A DNA stretch of 64,000 nucleotides, taken from Astrocystis sublimbata (Eukaryota > Ascomycota > Sordariomycetes > Xylariales > Xylariaceae). Positions 11,634 through 22,822 of the stretch are shown here, in pieces. The stretch spans positions 1-64,000 of the forward strand of contig JAJNNY010000095.1 in NCBI GenBank assembly GCA_022453515.1, read 5' to 3'. The position numbers were made by a program, and so were the translations under genes. Below the pieces are notes generated by a model. That model was not told the DNA's origin and did no database searches. It worked only from the letters and a program-made list of their open reading frames with translations. The first letter of the stretch is position 1, and the number at the start of each line of letters is the position of its first letter.

Positions 11634-12458
11634 GGCTTGCAATAAGAAGTATAAAATATAGGGACAAACTTTCTTGTATTAAAAGATTCAAAAGCGAAGA
11701 TTTGTATAAGACCTAGGAGTGGTTTATTGTCTTAGTAGTATAAATAACAGATAGATAGCATCTATAACACCACGGAACCGAGACTGGGTTCAATATATAT
11801 ATAATTCTAGTATTATACATTTCTATTCAGATTATCAATATGATTAGTGAGCCTATATAAGACAAGACGGGCGAAAATATTCCTGATAAGCTTAAAAGAC
11901 TAATCAAGATACAAATTAATACCATGATCTATCTACAAGATTGTATACTATAGGCCTAATCAACCCATCGAAAAAGCAGGTGTTAAGTCTAGAACACTCG
12001 CTGTAATTATAAGTGTGACGACTTGCAAGTGATATCCCGAACATCTCTTAAAACTCTCATTTGTTATCTGGGGTGTACTGCCTGATGAGGTCGGCCAGGT
12101 TCATTTTATCACGTCAGATGCACTAGAACTTCATGATTTCTACATGATCGAGCGAGATGTCGTTGGGTGCAAGGTTGCTGGCAGTTTTTTATTGGATCAT
12201 TCAATCCTTGTGATCATTTAATGAGGTGTGTGGCACATTAAGGGATTGATAGGTTTCACATCGACGTCTTTAGAACATCATTATGGACCTCTAAATCACG
12301 ACTTAGATTTAACTGTCAACAATCCACCCCCCCCAATAAATGTCTCCTGCTTTCTCTCGGTATAAATACACCTTCCTTCAGGCCACTTAATCTCCTTTCT
12401 ATTTCAGCAACTGAACAATTCTCAATCTTGTGCCTGTACAGACACAAATGATACTGCA
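11634..12458. promoter_or_regulatory. Divergent promoter region, P450 and DMATS gene 1
   Basis: 825 bp between two divergent starts. AT-rich in the middle, with a TATA element and pyrimidine-rich leader on the DMATS side. No ORF. Confidence 0.5.
12361..12368 (+). promoter_or_regulatory. TATA box of DMATS gene 1
   Basis: TATAAATA lies about 90 bp upstream of the ATG and is followed by a CT-rich leader, the usual layout of a strongly inducible fungal promoter. Confidence 0.55.
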
Positions 12459-13691
12459 ATGTCATACCATAAATATCCACTCGTCTCATCATGGAACCTC
12501 TGCTCCAAGTGGCTCATTCTTGAGAACGAAAACCACGAATGGTGGTGGAAGACAACAGGTGGTCATCTTGCATTTCTTCTTGACCGAGGTGACCATAACC
12601 TCTACGACCAGATAAACACTCTACTTTTCCACTACCACTTGGTTGCCACTCGGCTAGGGCCATACCCGCGCTCCTCGACCTCATCATGGGCTAGTTTCAT
12701 GACTGATGACTGCTCTCCTATCGAGTACAGCTGGAAGTGGGGCCAGGGCCGAGGAAGTCCGGAGATCCGATATGGAATCGAGGCCATCAGCTCCTATGCG
12801 GGTACCGTTGCCGATCCGTTGAACCAGACAGCCACATGTGAGCTCTTGTTCCAGCTCAAGCGCATGAACCCTGCCATCGATTTGACAGGGTTTGAGTACT
12901 TTCGGCAATTCTTCTTCGGCACTGGCAGCGGTACCTCACCAACAGCACAGCAGAAGAGATCATCCCTGTTTCTTGCCTTTGAGATGAAGAGCGGTGTCAT
13001 CGACGCGAAAGCCTACTTTATCCCTGTCGAATCAAAGCGCGATACTGTTGACAGCTCCATTTACGAAGCAGTTGAGAGTCTGGGATTCTCCAACCGCAGT
13101 GCCATCCAACAGATGAAAGAATACCTCGGAAGCAATGAAGATGCTGCGACCTTGAAGCCCTTCATGGTCGGCATCGACCTCACCCGCCCTGCTAATTCAC
13201 GACTCAAAGTGTACGTGAGGTCACCACTCTCGTCTTTCCAGTTCGTATCTGATTTCATGACCCTCGGCCGCCGCCGCACCGGATTCGAGGCCGAGAGGGA
13301 GCAGTTTGCCGACTTGTGGAGGCTCACACTGTGTCTGGCCCCAGACTACCCGGAAAATGCTGGGCTTCCCGCTAATAGGCACTCAACAGCTGGTACCTGC
13401 TTCTACTTCGACCTGTCTCCCAAGGATGAATCGCCGAACGTTAAAGCATATATACCTGTTCGGCACTACGCCCCGAGCGACATGGAAGCCGCACTTGGAC
13501 TTACGCGCTTTCTCGACAAACATGGCAGAGGCGAGTACACTAGAAGCTACTTGGAAGCCGTCAAGCATTTGGCGAAAGGGGGTAATGCCGATAGCTCGGG
13601 AGGTGTACAGACATATATATCCTGCGCATACAAGGGAGGCACGCTCTGCATGACCTCTTACTTGAGCCCACAAATTTATAGTCGGGGCTAG
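12459..13691 (+). CDS. Aromatic (indole/tyrosine-type) prenyltransferase, DMATS/ABBA family, copy 1
   Basis: One uninterrupted frame of 410 aa. DMATS enzymes have the ABBA barrel and transfer a dimethylallyl group to the ring, nitrogen or oxygen of an aromatic amino acid or cyclic dipeptide without needing metal. Visible family landmarks: WWWKTTGG near residue 25, LGPYP near 65, SFMTDDCSPIEYSW near 80 (the Glu in PIEYSW is the residue that usually contacts the indole NH), the basic and tyrosine strands KAYFIP, RLKVYVRS and VKAYIPVRHY that cage the diphosphate, and HGRGEYTRSYL near the end. It has no intron, while its paralogue at 32.5 kb has one near the C-terminus. At 410 aa it is slightly shorter than most family members, with no sign of a break. 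The substrate is not deducible. Confidence 0.92.
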   Translation: MSYHKYPLVSSWNLCSKWLILENENHEWWWKTTGGHLAFLLDRGDHNLYDQINTLLFHYHLVATRLGPYPRSSTSSWASFMTDDCSPIEYSWKWGQGRGSPEIRYGIEAISSYAGTVADPLNQTATCELLFQLKRMNPAIDLTGFEYFRQFFFGTGSGTSPTAQQKRSSLFLAFEMKSGVIDAKAYFIPVESKRDTVDSSIYEAVESLGFSNRSAIQQMKEYLGSNEDAATLKPFMVGIDLTRPANSRLKVYVRSPLSSFQFVSDFMTLGRRRTGFEAEREQFADLWRLTLCLAPDYPENAGLPANRHSTAGTCFYFDLSPKDESPNVKAYIPVRHYAPSDMEAALGLTRFLDKHGRGEYTRSYLEAVKHLAKGGNADSSGGVQTYISCAYKGGTLCMTSYLSPQIYSRG

Positions 13692-14685
13692 ATAGTTGAT
13701 AAAGGACATACAGACAATCGCAAGCTGTAAGGAGTCTTAATCACAAGAAAATTATATTACGAGATGTATATGAATTAGAGCGTTGAGTGATAGAATCATA
13801 ATAAACTAGCGAAATGGATAAAGGAGAACAAGGCAGGAATTCAGATTTCGTTAAGACAGTGGGCCTAGCCTCTTTACAGATAAAATATGCAGTATTGAAT
13901 TTGATGACTCAGCCGCTGGGACTTTAGTACATTGAGTAAGTACTTCAGCTACTAAATATGTGGTACATTATGCAGTAAGACATTACTCATCCCAGTAGAT
14001 CGCACGTTGGCACCATTCCCATGCTCGATTGTAAGAATTTCCAGCGTAGACATAGTAAAATACTTGATCGAGACAGATTGCACCGCGGTATTACGATGCA
14101 AGTATAGTCTGGAGGTGTCTCGAAATGACAGCTCATGTATCGAACACCATTTTCGAGAATCTCAGAACAACGTCTGCCGCATTTGCCGTCTCTGTATACT
14201 TGCCTAATGAGGTAGTGAAGTAATTGAGTAGCTTACTTTTTTGCGACAACCTTTTCGGTCTGGCTTCGCCGATCACCACCTTCAGCATGCGCCGCTGTTC
14301 TGGCGCAAGTACTGTTACTTCTTCCCTGCCACGGTATCCGGTAAGAATGTATTAAGTGAGAATTCGGAGAAAGAAATAAAGCCGACGAACCTCCATCACT
14401 TACAATTCATCATTTAGTTAGCGTCGTAGTTTTGTACTTTTGGTACTGGCAAAACCTAGATGAGTCCATATTCCCCAGACGTCGCTGACCCTCCAACCAG
14501 GATTGACTTCTTAGCCTCACACTAAAGGCTTCCTTTCCGACTCCAAGAGGCCGAGACATCTCCCTTCCGCGATACGTCAAATGGATTCAGCTCAGCCCCG
14601 AAAATTATAGCTGTATCTGCCTCCATCTACCCTATCGTGTTCACTGGCCACAAGTGGCTCAACCCAAAGACAGTCTACAGCTACC
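13692..14685. other. Intergenic, no gene seen
   Basis: About 1 kb between DMATS copy 1 and the ABC transporter. No ORF with recognisable content. Confidence 0.5.
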
Positions 14686-17600
14686 ATGGCAGACGAGGTG
14701 CGCATCATCAGCCCTCAGCGACACGGCCTTTCAGCCGTTGAGCCAGGGCCTCCCCTGAAATTGCTATCATATACAACAACGACCGACAGATTAGTCATGT
14801 TAATGGGGTGTATCTTCTGTGTCCTTGGTGGAGCTCTCACCCTCTGTTAACGGTAAAGTCTGGATATAGCCTCGTCAAATGCCGGAAAAGGTGCTAATGA
14901 AAAGCTACCATCGACAGGTCATATACGGCGAGCTCGCTGGCACTTTTCAGCGTTTTGGAAACGATGTCATTGGGCCGCACGAGTTAAACTCCGAAGTCGC
15001 TCGATTTGCTCTCTACTTCATCTACCTGGGCATCGGAATCTTCGTCTTCGTTTTCGCGGGAACAGTCACCTTTTTCCTTTGGGGGGACCGCATCATCCAC
15101 CGACTCCGTGTCGACTATCTCAAGTCTATTATACGGCAGGATATCGCCTTCTTCGATATCTTGGGTTCCGGGCAGATCACTTCCAGCCTGACTTCGGACA
15201 TCTATCTCGTCCAAGACGCACTCTCGGCGAAACTGTCTCTTACTCTCACATCCGTAGCCACATGCACGTCAGCGTTTGTTATCATCTTCGTCGAGTCCTG
15301 GAGGCTTGCCCTCGTCCTGCTAAGTGCCGTGGTGGGTATCGCCATCGCTAACTCTGTTGGTACGCGGTATGCTGTCCGCTACAACAAAGGTGCACTCGAC
15401 GCACTGGCGAAGAGCAATTCTATCGCCGAGGAAGCCCTCCGGTCTTACAAGCATGTCACGGCCTTTGGGATCCGCCAACCGTTGGTAGATAAGTACGGCA
15501 AGCAGTTGAACCATGCGCGGTCTCAAAGCACTAAAGCACGTGCGGCGATAGCCTTGATGACTGCTGCCTTCATGGGCATCGTGTATCTCTCATCTGGTCT
15601 CTCATTCTGGCAAGGTTCTCGCTTTCTTGTCCGTGGCGAAGCAACTACCTCAGGCGTAATCGCATGCTCCATGGCAGTCATCATATGTGCGCTCGCCATC
15701 AGTAAGGTGGCACCAAACGCGCAGGCTTTTACCACTGGAGCTGCTGGAGCATCCCGCCTGCTTCTTTATATGAATCGCCATTCACCTCAAGATCCCTTCG
15801 ATGAAGGGGGAATGCGGCCAAACATTGTGAAGGGCGAGATCACTTTCAAGTCGGTGAAGCTCGTATACCCCTCTCGGCCTGACTACACTGCTCTGGACGA
15901 CATCAACCTCTTGTTTACCCCCGGGAAGCTCACTGCAGTCGTGGGTGCGTCTGGATGTGGCAAAAGCAGTATGATCGGACTGATGGAACGATTCTATGAA
16001 CCCATCAGCGGAAGCATAAGTGCGTCTAACCAATTACCCCGATCTCTGATATCTTATCCCTCTCCTTTCTTGGAACAGCATACTGATTCACCTCCGTATA
16101 GCACTCGATGGTGTTGACATTTGTAGCCTCAATCTCAGCTGGTTGAGACAGCAGATGGCCCTGGTAGGCCAGGAGCCAGTTCTCTTCAAAGCATCTATAT
16201 ACGACAACATCAAGCACGGCCTCTCATACGCTACCAGGAGTGCTTCAGCCATTCCAAAACAGGACGAGCGTGAAAAGGTGATACGAGCTGCAACGATAGC
16301 CAACGCCCACTTATTTATCAGCGCTTTACCGCAGGGTTATGATACGCAGGTCGGGGACGAGGGCCGAGAGCTTTCAGGTGGCCAGCTTCAACGCATTGCC
16401 ATCGCCAGGGCTCTCATTAGAGACCCCAAAATACTGCTCCTCGACGAAGCTACGGCCGCGCTGGATGCTGAATCTGAGAATATCATTCTTCGCAATCTTG
16501 AGCGCAACCAGTCGCAAAGAACTACCATACTCATAACGCATCGCCTGACCACTGTTCGAAATGCGGACAAGATTGTAATGATGGCCAACGGGCATGTTGC
16601 CGAATTGGGCACGCATGACGAGTTGGTTCAAGCTGGTGGCATTTACGCTACCGCTTTCGCAAGGCAAGAGTCAAGTTATACCTACGATGATGAAAAGAAT
16701 GCTGAGCGCAGCCGGGATTCATCAGCTATTCGGATGCCGACTACTTAACAAAGCACCAACGGCATTAGCATGATTAAGACGGAAAGAGAGGGTATTGATG
16801 CTAGTCACGAATCTGTTGACGATGCCGAGGTACAGTCTCAACCCTTTCGAGGTGATGTGGCCGCAGCACAGTCCGTGTGGTCCCTTGTTCGGCTTGCCTA
16901 CAACTTCAACCGAGAGGAGCGGTCATACGTCGCCTTTGGTCTCTTGTGTTGCCTCGTGACAGGGGCTATCACCCCAGTGTGATTAAAGCTGCCTCCGATG
17001 CAAATAATGTCTGTGAGACACCGAGCTAACTTTATTGCGCACTTATTCACCTACCTAGGCAATCGATCTTCTTTGCCAAGAGCATTCAGTGGCTGTCGGT
17101 ACCTCCACCTCAGTTCTCAGATCTGCGCTCCCATATAAACTTCTGGTCGTTACTGTACCTCGTTCTGGGCCTGGTGGCGTTCGGCGCCTGGTCAGGCCAA
17201 GGACTATGTCTCGCGTACTGCTCCGAGGCGCTGACTCGAAACGCGAGAGCTTCAGCCCTCCAGTCCATCCTCCGCCAGGATGTTGAGTTTTTTGATCGGC
17301 CCATCAACTCTACAGGAGATCTTATGGCTATCCTCTCGAGATCGGCCACCCATCTAGCAGGGTTGGGCGGAGCGGTCTTGTCGACCATCCTCACCGCATT
17401 TGCCACCCTCGTGGGCGGTATAATCTTGAGCCTCATCATCGGCTGGAAGCTAGCGCTGGTATTCATAGCTACTATTCCTCTCATACTAGCAAGCGGATGG
17501 CTTCGACTGCGGATCCTCGCCTCTATGGACGCGAATGTCCGTGCAACCTACTCAGATTCTGCGGCCTACGCGGCCGAGGCGGTTGCGGCGATTCGAACCG

Positions 17601-18727
17601 TCGCGGCTTTCTCTCTCGAAGAATCCATTCTCCAATCCTACCAGGAAGCGCTTGATGAAGTAGCCGCAAGAATCTTCCGATCAACTCTCATCTCCAGCGC
17701 GTTGTATGCGGCGTCACAAGCTATTGTTTTCCCGATTGCGGCTCTAGGCTTTTGGTATGGAGGTACCCTGATTGCCGATGGGAGTTATACGTCATTCCAA
17801 TTCTTCGTATGCTTCTCCGCCCTCGTCTCGGGAAGCCAGTCAGTCAGTGCAGTTTTTAATTTTGCACCAGACCTCAACAGGGCAGTACATGGCGCGCAAG
17901 ACTTTTGTCGTTTGCTCCATACCATGCCCGCTATGGACTCTCTTGATTCGAGGGGAGTCGTTCGAAGCAGCTGCAATGGACTTGTGGAGTTCCAGAACGT
18001 TTCTTTTGAATATCGAAACCGCCCTGGTCGGTATGCGGTCCAGGACTTGAGCTTTCGTATCACACCCGGGCAGACTATTGCCTTCGTAGGTCGTAGCGGG
18101 TCCGGCAAGAGCACGGTGATTGCGCTTTTGGAGCGGTTCTACGACCCCACATCAGGTGATGTTCTAATCGATGGGCACAATCTACGCCATCTCGATGTCC
18201 AGAGTCTGAGATCTTACATGTCACTTGTCGGGCAGAACTCAGTTCTGTACCAGGGTACCATCCGAGAGAACCTCACTCTCGGCTTGGGACGCTCAATTGT
18301 GACCAACGGCGAGATCGAACAGGCCTGCGCGGAGGCCAACATCCTGGAGTTTATCCAAGGCCTCCCCGACGGCTTAAACACGGAAGTTGGGAGTCGCGGG
18401 ACGACACTTTCTGGTGGAGAAAGGCAGAGGATCGCTATTGCGCGAGCCCTTCTGCGAAATCCGACCATCTTGCTACTTGACGAGGCAACGTCTGCTCTAG
18501 ATGGAGAATCGGAGGATATAGTGCAGGAAGCCCTAGCAGCGGTATCTCGCGGGAGAGCCACTATCATGGTAGCCCATCGACTGCGGACGGTACGGGATGC
18601 ACACGTCATCTTTGTCATGGAAAAGGGATTGGTGGTCGAGCGTGGAAACCACGAGCAACTTTTAAAGGCCGGAGGCAGGTACGCTGAGCTGTTTCATGCA
18701 CAAAGCCTTGAAGAAAGAAAGGCTTAG
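14686..18727 (+). pseudogene. ABC multidrug transporter, P-glycoprotein (ABCB) type, split by an in-frame stop
   Basis: Layout TMD1-NBD1-linker-TMD2-NBD2. An N-terminal exon from the ATG at 14686 reads MADEVRII... into the first membrane helix (GCIFCVLGGALTL) and then hits TAA at 14848. Exon 2 is 14918-16019, exon 3 16102-16978 and exon 4 17059-18727. NBD1 has Walker A GASGCGKSS and signature LSGGQLQR. NBD2 has GRSGSGKST, LSGGERQR and LLLDEATSALD. In the linker, TAA at 16746-16748 interrupts a frame that continues unchanged to an ATG at 16770 and on into TMD2. A single C-to-T change in a CAA codon explains it. Near 14848 the family alignment needs one more base before a good donor (ACG|GTAAAG), so a one-base loss is likely there too. 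Intact proteins export hydrophobic metabolites. Alternatively two half-transporters could be made, but the first lesion makes that doubtful. Confidence 0.85.
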
Positions 18728-21287
18728 TCTTATATGTAGGATGAACCAGTTCCCAATTCTACGTAAAATTAAGAAAGGCAGCAGGCTCAGGTGGCCCCTC
18801 GGATAACTGTACTTCTCGAGGGTCTTGACATAGAGGCTCTGACGCACCTCGACGTTTCCTGTGGCTTTGCTTAGCGAGCCGGAAACAGTCCACTCCTAGG
18901 ACCAATGAATCGACGAACAAAGCCTTGGGTTCTAGCTTTATGTATTGCAATATTCAGTGGTACTTGATAATAGAAATGGCTTGAAACTTGTTAGATCATC
19001 AACTACACCCGCCCGAAATAGGGGGCAGCTTAGAATGGCTTCCAAAAAGGTCCAACAACTGGAGGAAAAGCTAAAAAAAGTTGTTTGAACAAGACAGGCG
19101 ATTTTTATTTGTCAAAAAGCTACCCAGCGGTGTTACGGGAGACTGTCTATGCTACTAAGGGACAAACCAGAATAGACAGACTCGAAAACTCGTTGTTAAA
19201 TACCCCACTGATGGTGAAGAGGCAGCCATCGACCATTTAAAAAATGAAATCAAATGGTTACGGGTGAGTATTAAATCTTGGCGGTAGCTTCTAGCTCGAT
19301 ATGGCTATTGATCAAAATGTAAGATTCTGCTTCTATTGCTCGACATTCATTAACACTTTTCTCCTATCAACGATTAGGCCGTTAGATTTGCAAACCATAT
19401 TGTAAACATTTTAACGATTGCAAATGGTCCCAATAAAGGGGCAAAGGGGCTAAAAGCTTGCATTTTCTTGGCTTGGCCACCTGAGCAAGGAGAGGTCCAG
19501 GAAGGTCCCTCTCCGTCTCAGCCGTTATCTCTCCAGCACTGGGACATGGACGACGAAATTCGTGAGTGGAACTCCCAGTCTCAAAACACCGCAATTGGCT
19601 TCTCGCATGCCCGCCTAAAATTGCCATCAGCCGCCCGACGTTAATACTTTGTATGATTAGTGTTATTCGGCCGGCTAGACAGGGATGGGCATTGGCTGAT
19701 TGATTTCGATAATTGCGGCAATTGTGGAAGAAAACGACGAGGAACCGCCGGACGTCACAGCTGAAGCCGACTTTGACTTTTTCATGAATTTGCCAAACTA
19801 CCTAGGTAGTGAGTAAACAAATGATCTGCTGTAATTTATCAGGTTAATGGTTACTCACATCGTACAGCCGGAAAAGGGGTGCGACCAACGCTGGAATACG
19901 TGCTAATGTTCTCGACGCTGTCTTGGTAAGTAAGCCCTCGTACTAGTATCAATATTAAGTTCCAACAGCAAACATTTATTTGGTTTATCTGGCGTTCTAA
20001 TAAACAACCAAAACAAATAGGTCATGGCACGAACAATCGCCAAACGCTGAACTCTAGACGAGCAGGTTGTCGCGAATTCTTCAAGCGTACTATCCCACAA
20101 GTAGATCAGGACTTGCAGTGGCTAGCTGTTATTCCGGGAAACAGGCCTAACTTAAATGAACCTTATCAAACAGCATATGCGGCTGTTGCTACGAAGGATT
20201 ACAGAGATACTCCGTACACGAACCGCGAGACAAATACGTATATCCAAAATATCGTTCAGCAATACATATTTAATCCTACCTAGGTAGTGTTACGGGATTT
20301 TGTCAAGGTAGGAAGAACTTTAAGAGAGAGGGTAGCTTGGACCCTACGATTATAGTTGATAAGGTTTTCACGCGGGAGATCATTGCTGGTTAGGGAGTGA
20401 TGCATAGTATGGTCTAGAATGACGAATGTTAGACATATCAACTTGTTAAGAGTGCCGGATATGTATTTGGCTGCATGCGACAAGGTTCGTAATGGAAGGG
20501 GCAAGATCTTAATAGCAATATTTCCCCCTAGAGTGAAGGATCTCTTTGTTTACACATCCATTGTTCACAACTCAACTAACTACTTATGGCTGAACAATAA
20601 TCTCACACGCGCTCTAAGCCAGTCATAGGGAGATCATCGCGGTTTCTAACGAGACAGCAGTGGATAAACGTGTTGACGATTCATTAAATCTGCAAATGAG
20701 CTTGCCCATGTGATGCAGTATAGTGGTTTTGGATCAGAAACTACGTGAAAAGATGCAGACATCTCTCAAGAGCTTGAATTAAGACGCTCTATGTCTCAGT
20801 GCGTAATTATCATAGATTCGATAACGTCATCCACAAGCCGATACTGCACTTTTCAACACCCATTTCACGCCATTACCAAAAACACAACAACAACACAATT
20901 AAAACAGTTCAAATCAATTGGAATCGTCTTCTTCGGAGGTTTTTACATCTACTTAACATGTTCGCGCATTATGTCCCGTGCCGCCACAGATGCCACAACG
21001 CCTCTAACCCGTCCGCGCCCTCTTCGCTGGACGACTACTTTCACCTTCCACTACCGATTCAACGTTATTATCGCCTTTTAATTCCCATAGAACTTAAGAA
21101 TCCTCTATAGTAAGAGGTCCTCTATATATTAGTTGCTTGTTTTTTTTTTTCGATATTTGCTAAATATATAGTTAGTTTTTCGAAGATTTTCGACCTTTTA
21201 ATATAAGAGGGCGTTCTTATATATTATAATATATATAGCCTTCGTAATTAAATTAATTAATCTAAAACTCGGTATTAGTAAGCTTTT
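18728..21287. other. Gene-poor stretch between ABC gene and transposon relic
   Basis: No recognisable gene. It holds two copies of the CTACCTAGGTAG repeat (19798-19810, 20275-20288), many stops in all frames and one 75-codon open stretch described separately. The last 180 bases become very AT-rich at the edge of the transposon. Confidence 0.5.
20056..20283 (+). other. Unrecognised open stretch of 75 codons, possible exon relic
   Basis: Open from AGA at 20056 to TAG at 20281, without an ATG of its own. It reads RRAGCREFFKRTIPQ... and ends IVQQYIFNPT. The composition looks protein-like (mixed charge, few rare residues), but I recognise no domain. It could be a fragment of a decayed gene. Low confidence. 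Confidence 0.2.
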
Positions 21288-22560
21288 TTAATACCTTTGG
21301 ATACTGTTTTTAATAAAAATTAACTGTTCTAAGGCTTTAAGGGAGGTGGTAGGTGTTTTAGAAGTCCAAACTAAAAAGGGCAGTTCGGGTTTAATAAAGG
21401 GAGTTTTTTTGTTTTTTTTTATATTTAACAAAAAAATCACCCTCTCTATATCTAAAGAGATAATTCTAGTAGCTTTAAATCCCGATCGAATGTTTTTTTT
21501 TATAAAAACACTTATAAACGCTTTTAAAAACCCAGCTAAAAAATCCTCCTTTGTAACATGGGTTTGGTACCGCCGTATTAAATCCTTAATATATAACGAG
21601 TAAAGGCGTTTTAGCACACTAAAAAGTATTAGATCGAGAGGCTGGAGTCTATGTAACGAATAGGCAGGCATACAAAAAGTAACTATACTATTATTTTTAT
21701 AATAATCTTTAAAATCTATCGAATAGTAGCTTTTATAACTATTAAGGATTAAAAGGCGTTTTATACCTTTTATATAGCTCCGAATATATAAATCAAAATA
21801 TTATAGCTATTTTATGCCTATTTTGTTTATAATTTAACTATTATTTAAAAAATCGATAACCTAGTTAGGTAGTAAAATAGTATCGCGATACTAAAACGCG
21901 AGGTAATATATGCCTATAAAAATAATATACAGCGGTACTGCCTAACTTTAAGAATTAATAGCTTAAACCACTATAACCTATTCTCTACCTCCTTACTAGG
22001 CCTACCTAGGTTTCCTATATCTTTTTAAGCTTATTATAACTATTCCGGTTATAATTATACCTATAAAAAACCCTAACTCGTTAAAATTAAATATATCTTC
22101 TATTTAAATACCGTATTTCGCGATTATATTAACTATAAGCGTAAACTATACGTAATAACTTATAGGATCTTTATTAAAAGCTCGCTAGTAATAAATTCGA
22201 CGATTTAAATACGTCTAGAAGTCAGGTCGTTGTTATACAAAGTTCGAGGCCTAGTTCTTACCCATAGGTACCGCGTGTCGGACGTATCGGAGGATATTAG
22301 CTATTTCTTTAACGTATCGAAGCCGGGGTAGAAACGCTTACGAATCTAGCTCGATTACGCGTCTAGTAATCGTATCCTCTTTAGACATTATAAGCTTTCG
22401 CGATTTTCGGTTCGATAAATAAACTGGTGAAAAACCGGCGAGGCGTTTCGCGATTATAGTAGTACAAACGTTATAGATTTTTGCAATTTTCCGAAAAGAA
22501 AGTTTAGGGTTGCGTTTTTTAGCCTAAATCGCTAGCTATAGATTGGTTTCACTTGATTTA
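21288..22560 (-). mobile_element. Fot1/pogo-type DNA transposon, transposase degraded by RIP
   Basis: This extremely AT-rich segment still reads as a pogo-superfamily transposase on the minus strand when stops are ignored. The N-terminal helix-turn-helix (NPKLSFRKIAKIYNV, then IIAKRLAG) lies near 22450-22540. The CENP-B-like region (ITRRVIELDS, then GKN*ASNFV) lies near 22260-22370. The first catalytic block (IFNFNELGFFIGI) lies near 22060-22120, where the usual Asp-Glu pair has become Asn-Glu. An open 127-codon C-terminal piece (21288-21671) contains LQPLDLILFSVLKR and KEDFLAGFLKA, followed by NIRSGFKATRI. Many TAA/TAG codons and C-to-T/G-to-A-type replacements show repeat-induced point mutation. 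I could not define terminal inverted repeats. The element is inactive. Confidence 0.85.
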
Positions 22561-22822
22561 GGTGGCATAATATAGTTAGTAAAATATTTATAATTAAATA
22601 TGGAAGGTGAAGAAATAATAAAAAGTACAGCATCGGCTTGGGTGCAGCATCGGCTTATGGATGACGTTAATGCATACTCAATTAACATTAGGATACCCTT
22701 GAAAATAATGTGTACATGCCCTGGCAAGTATGCTATCTTTAGCTCAGGTATGTAAGGTGAACTTGCCTCCTAACTTCTATACATGACGCTTTCAAGGCTC
22801 TGCCCTGTTCATCGAAACACAA

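Noticed and set aside
14879..16117. Treating 14879 as the true start of the ABC transporter
   Set aside because: The frame from 14879 to 14917 lies inside an intron (branch site and AG acceptor at 14917). The ATG at 14686 supplies the missing first membrane helix.
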